From: CAYWYR01 sp964462685
GTDB lineage: Bacteria; Bacteroidota; Ignavibacteria; Kapaibacteriales; UBA2268
DNA: 61,423 nucleotides
Direction of reading: 5' to 3'
NCBI GenBank assembly: GCA_964462685.1
Contig: CAYWYR010000019.1
Coordinates: 1 to 61,423, forward strand
Of the stretch, positions 60,482 through 61,423 are shown piece by piece. A model generated the notes under the pieces. The model saw only the letters and a program-made list of their open reading frames with translations, was not told the origin of the DNA and searched no databases. The position numbers and the translations under genes are program-made. Position 1 is the first letter of the stretch; each line of letters begins with the position of its first letter.

Positions 60482-61051
60482 TTAGTCCATATATACCATC
60501 TTTGTGATTTTCTTATTGCCAACTTTGAATGTCACATAGTATTTATCGGCATTCAAATCCTTGGTAGGGATAGATATCTCCTGATGGCCGGGAGAAAATC
60601 TTTGGGTAAGCAGCGGGCGTATTACCTTTCCTGTATAGTCATATACAAGTATCTCTACATCATTTTCATCAAAAAGATCGAAGCTGATGTTTAGGTTATC
60701 GCCTGGCGGATTGGGCGTGATAGAGAATGAATTTATTTCAGGGTCATCCGCTATTTTAGCTGTTTGATCTTCCGTCATACCCTTACTGCCGAACATACCA
60801 CTATGATCCCACATTTCGATCGCTATAGTTCCCTCATCAATGTGAAGGTTTACCCCGGGTTTGACGTTATCGATTAGTAGTGGATTAGCGTTTGGCTTAT
60901 CAGCATCGCTTACTTCCCAAATATTCTCGCCTTCGTACATAGTATATACTATGCCGTCCAAGTCGGTATATCGTTTAATTGCTTTGCGTTTCTCCGCTGA
61001 TAGGGTACTTGCCAGCATTACAATTAATGAAATTATTATCAAGTTTTTCAT
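60482..61051 (-). CDS. Small secreted T9SS-sorted protein
   Basis: 189 residues with a signal peptide ('KNLIIISLIVMLASTLSA-E'). N-terminal half 'YTDLDGIVYTMYEGENIWEVSDADKPNANPLL' is a short beta domain; C-terminal half 'SFSITPNPPGDNLNISFDLFDENDVEILVYDYTGKVIRPLL ... GHQEISIPTKDLNADKYYVTFKVGNKKITKMVYMD' is a good T9SS sorting domain. It follows the last gene of the window by 27 bases on the same strand. Confidence 0.78.
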   Translation of the reverse strand: MKNLIIISLIVMLASTLSAEKRKAIKRYTDLDGIVYTMYEGENIWEVSDADKPNANPLLIDNVKPGVNLHIDEGTIAIEMWDHSGMFGSKGMTEDQTAKIADDPEINSFSITPNPPGDNLNISFDLFDENDVEILVYDYTGKVIRPLLTQRFSPGHQEISIPTKDLNADKYYVTFKVGNKKITKMVYMD

Positions 61052-61078
61052 TTTATTTCCTTTAATTTTGATTTTGGT

Positions 61079-61423
61079 TTAATCAACCATTATTTCTTTG
61101 ATATAAATACCCTCTGCAGTTTCGATAACAGCGGCGTATAGCCCTGTTGCAAGGGCGGGTATTTTAATTGTGGCATTTGTGCCGTTTATTATTGTGGATA
61201 GACCTTCTACATTTCTACCCTCCATAGATATCATCCTGATGCCGTCTATTTTCAGGCCTTCGGGTGCTTCTATGGTCACGGACTCGCCGTATCCTACATT
61301 GCTTGGATATAGCAAGAAGTCATCGACTTTATACTTTGCCTCCTCCACAGAGGTAGTAAAGTCAAAGTCATCATTTGTTAGAATCCCCCAGTTGGTAGAT
61401 ACTACTAGATTTCTTCCATCTAA
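61079..61423 (-). CDS. T9SS-sorted protein, C-terminal part (partial)
   Basis: The frame stays open to the right edge of the window, so the 5' end is outside. The visible part (about 114 residues) is 'LDGRNLVVSTNWGILTNDDFDFTT', 'FLLYPSNVGYGESVTIEAPEGLKIDGIRMISMEGRNVEGLS' and 'IPALATGLYAAVIETAEGIYIKEIMV', a T9SS sorting domain. A GTG at 61348 is not the true start. It and the following small T9SS gene probably form one unit. Confidence 0.78.
   Translation of the reverse strand, partial: LDGRNLVVSTNWGILTNDDFDFTTSVEEAKYKVDDFLLYPSNVGYGESVTIEAPEGLKIDGIRMISMEGRNVEGLSTIINGTNATIKIPALATGLYAAVIETAEGIYIKEIMVD

Noticed and set aside
1..61423. CRISPR arrays and insertion sequences
   Set aside because: No regularly spaced repeats, transposase or integrase frames were found when reading through both strands.

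Overview
The window looks like a chromosomal segment of a moderately AT-rich member of the Bacteroidota / Chlorobi / Kapabacteria-Ignavibacteria assemblage. Reasons: several secreted proteins end in type IX secretion (T9SS) sorting domains, there is a TonB-dependent receptor with an N-terminal carboxypeptidase-like domain and a His-rich lipoprotein partner, DUF4397 lipoproteins occur, and TAnnTTTG-type -7 promoter boxes recur. I cannot name a genus from the sequence alone.

Layout. 0-2.1 kb: end of a drug/metabolite transporter, two small lipoprotein genes (the first apparently switched off by a (CT)10 repeat), a decayed small gene, then rplT and rpmI without infC next to them. 2.2-7.2 kb: a defence/toxin-antitoxin island with a zeta-type toxin (P-loop Gly changed to Arg), a TacA/TacT pair and an McrBC system. 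7.1-13.7 kb: Na/Pi cotransporter, a PIN-domain TA pair lying between a 3' remnant and an intact copy of a BNR/sortilin-like secreted protein, clpP and queE. 13.8-20.9 kb: a membrane histidine kinase, acpS, a tail-anchored coiled-coil protein, a lipoprotein msrA and icd. 20.9-23.9 kb: an accessory cassette directly after the icd stop codon (TcmP + DUF5131, a dead nucleotidyltransferase, an intact HepT/MntA pair). 23.9-31.3 kb: murQ-nhaA and a hybrid histidine kinase coupled to an M24 peptidase.

31.3-39.3 kb: surface and secretion functions: a frameshifted T9SS protein, an ECF sigma factor with a membrane partner, and a predicted metal-uptake TonB receptor plus His-rich lipoprotein. 39.4-46.9 kb: the most unusual part, a compact one-strand block of intact genes for a Mu-like phage head (protease/scaffold, capsid, decoration protein, gp36-like protein, DUF935 portal, terminase) and lysis (holin-like protein, CHAP endolysin), with no tail, integrase, transposase or replication gene. 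47-55 kb: DUF4397 lipoprotein, a stationary-phase-type operon of mixed functions (T9SS protein, MotA-like channel, hydrolase, SRPBCC protein) and aspS. 55.2-58.7 kb: three AT-rich secreted-protein genes bounded by an exact 39-bp direct repeat that duplicates the 3' end of the neighbouring hydrolase gene. The window ends in an unknown AT-rich gene and two T9SS-type proteins, the last one cut by the window edge.

The main candidates for something new are the tailless head-and-lysis cassette, the repeat-bounded secreted-protein island, the icd-linked TcmP/DUF5131 cassette and the simple-repeat tracts at the 5' ends of surface-protein genes.
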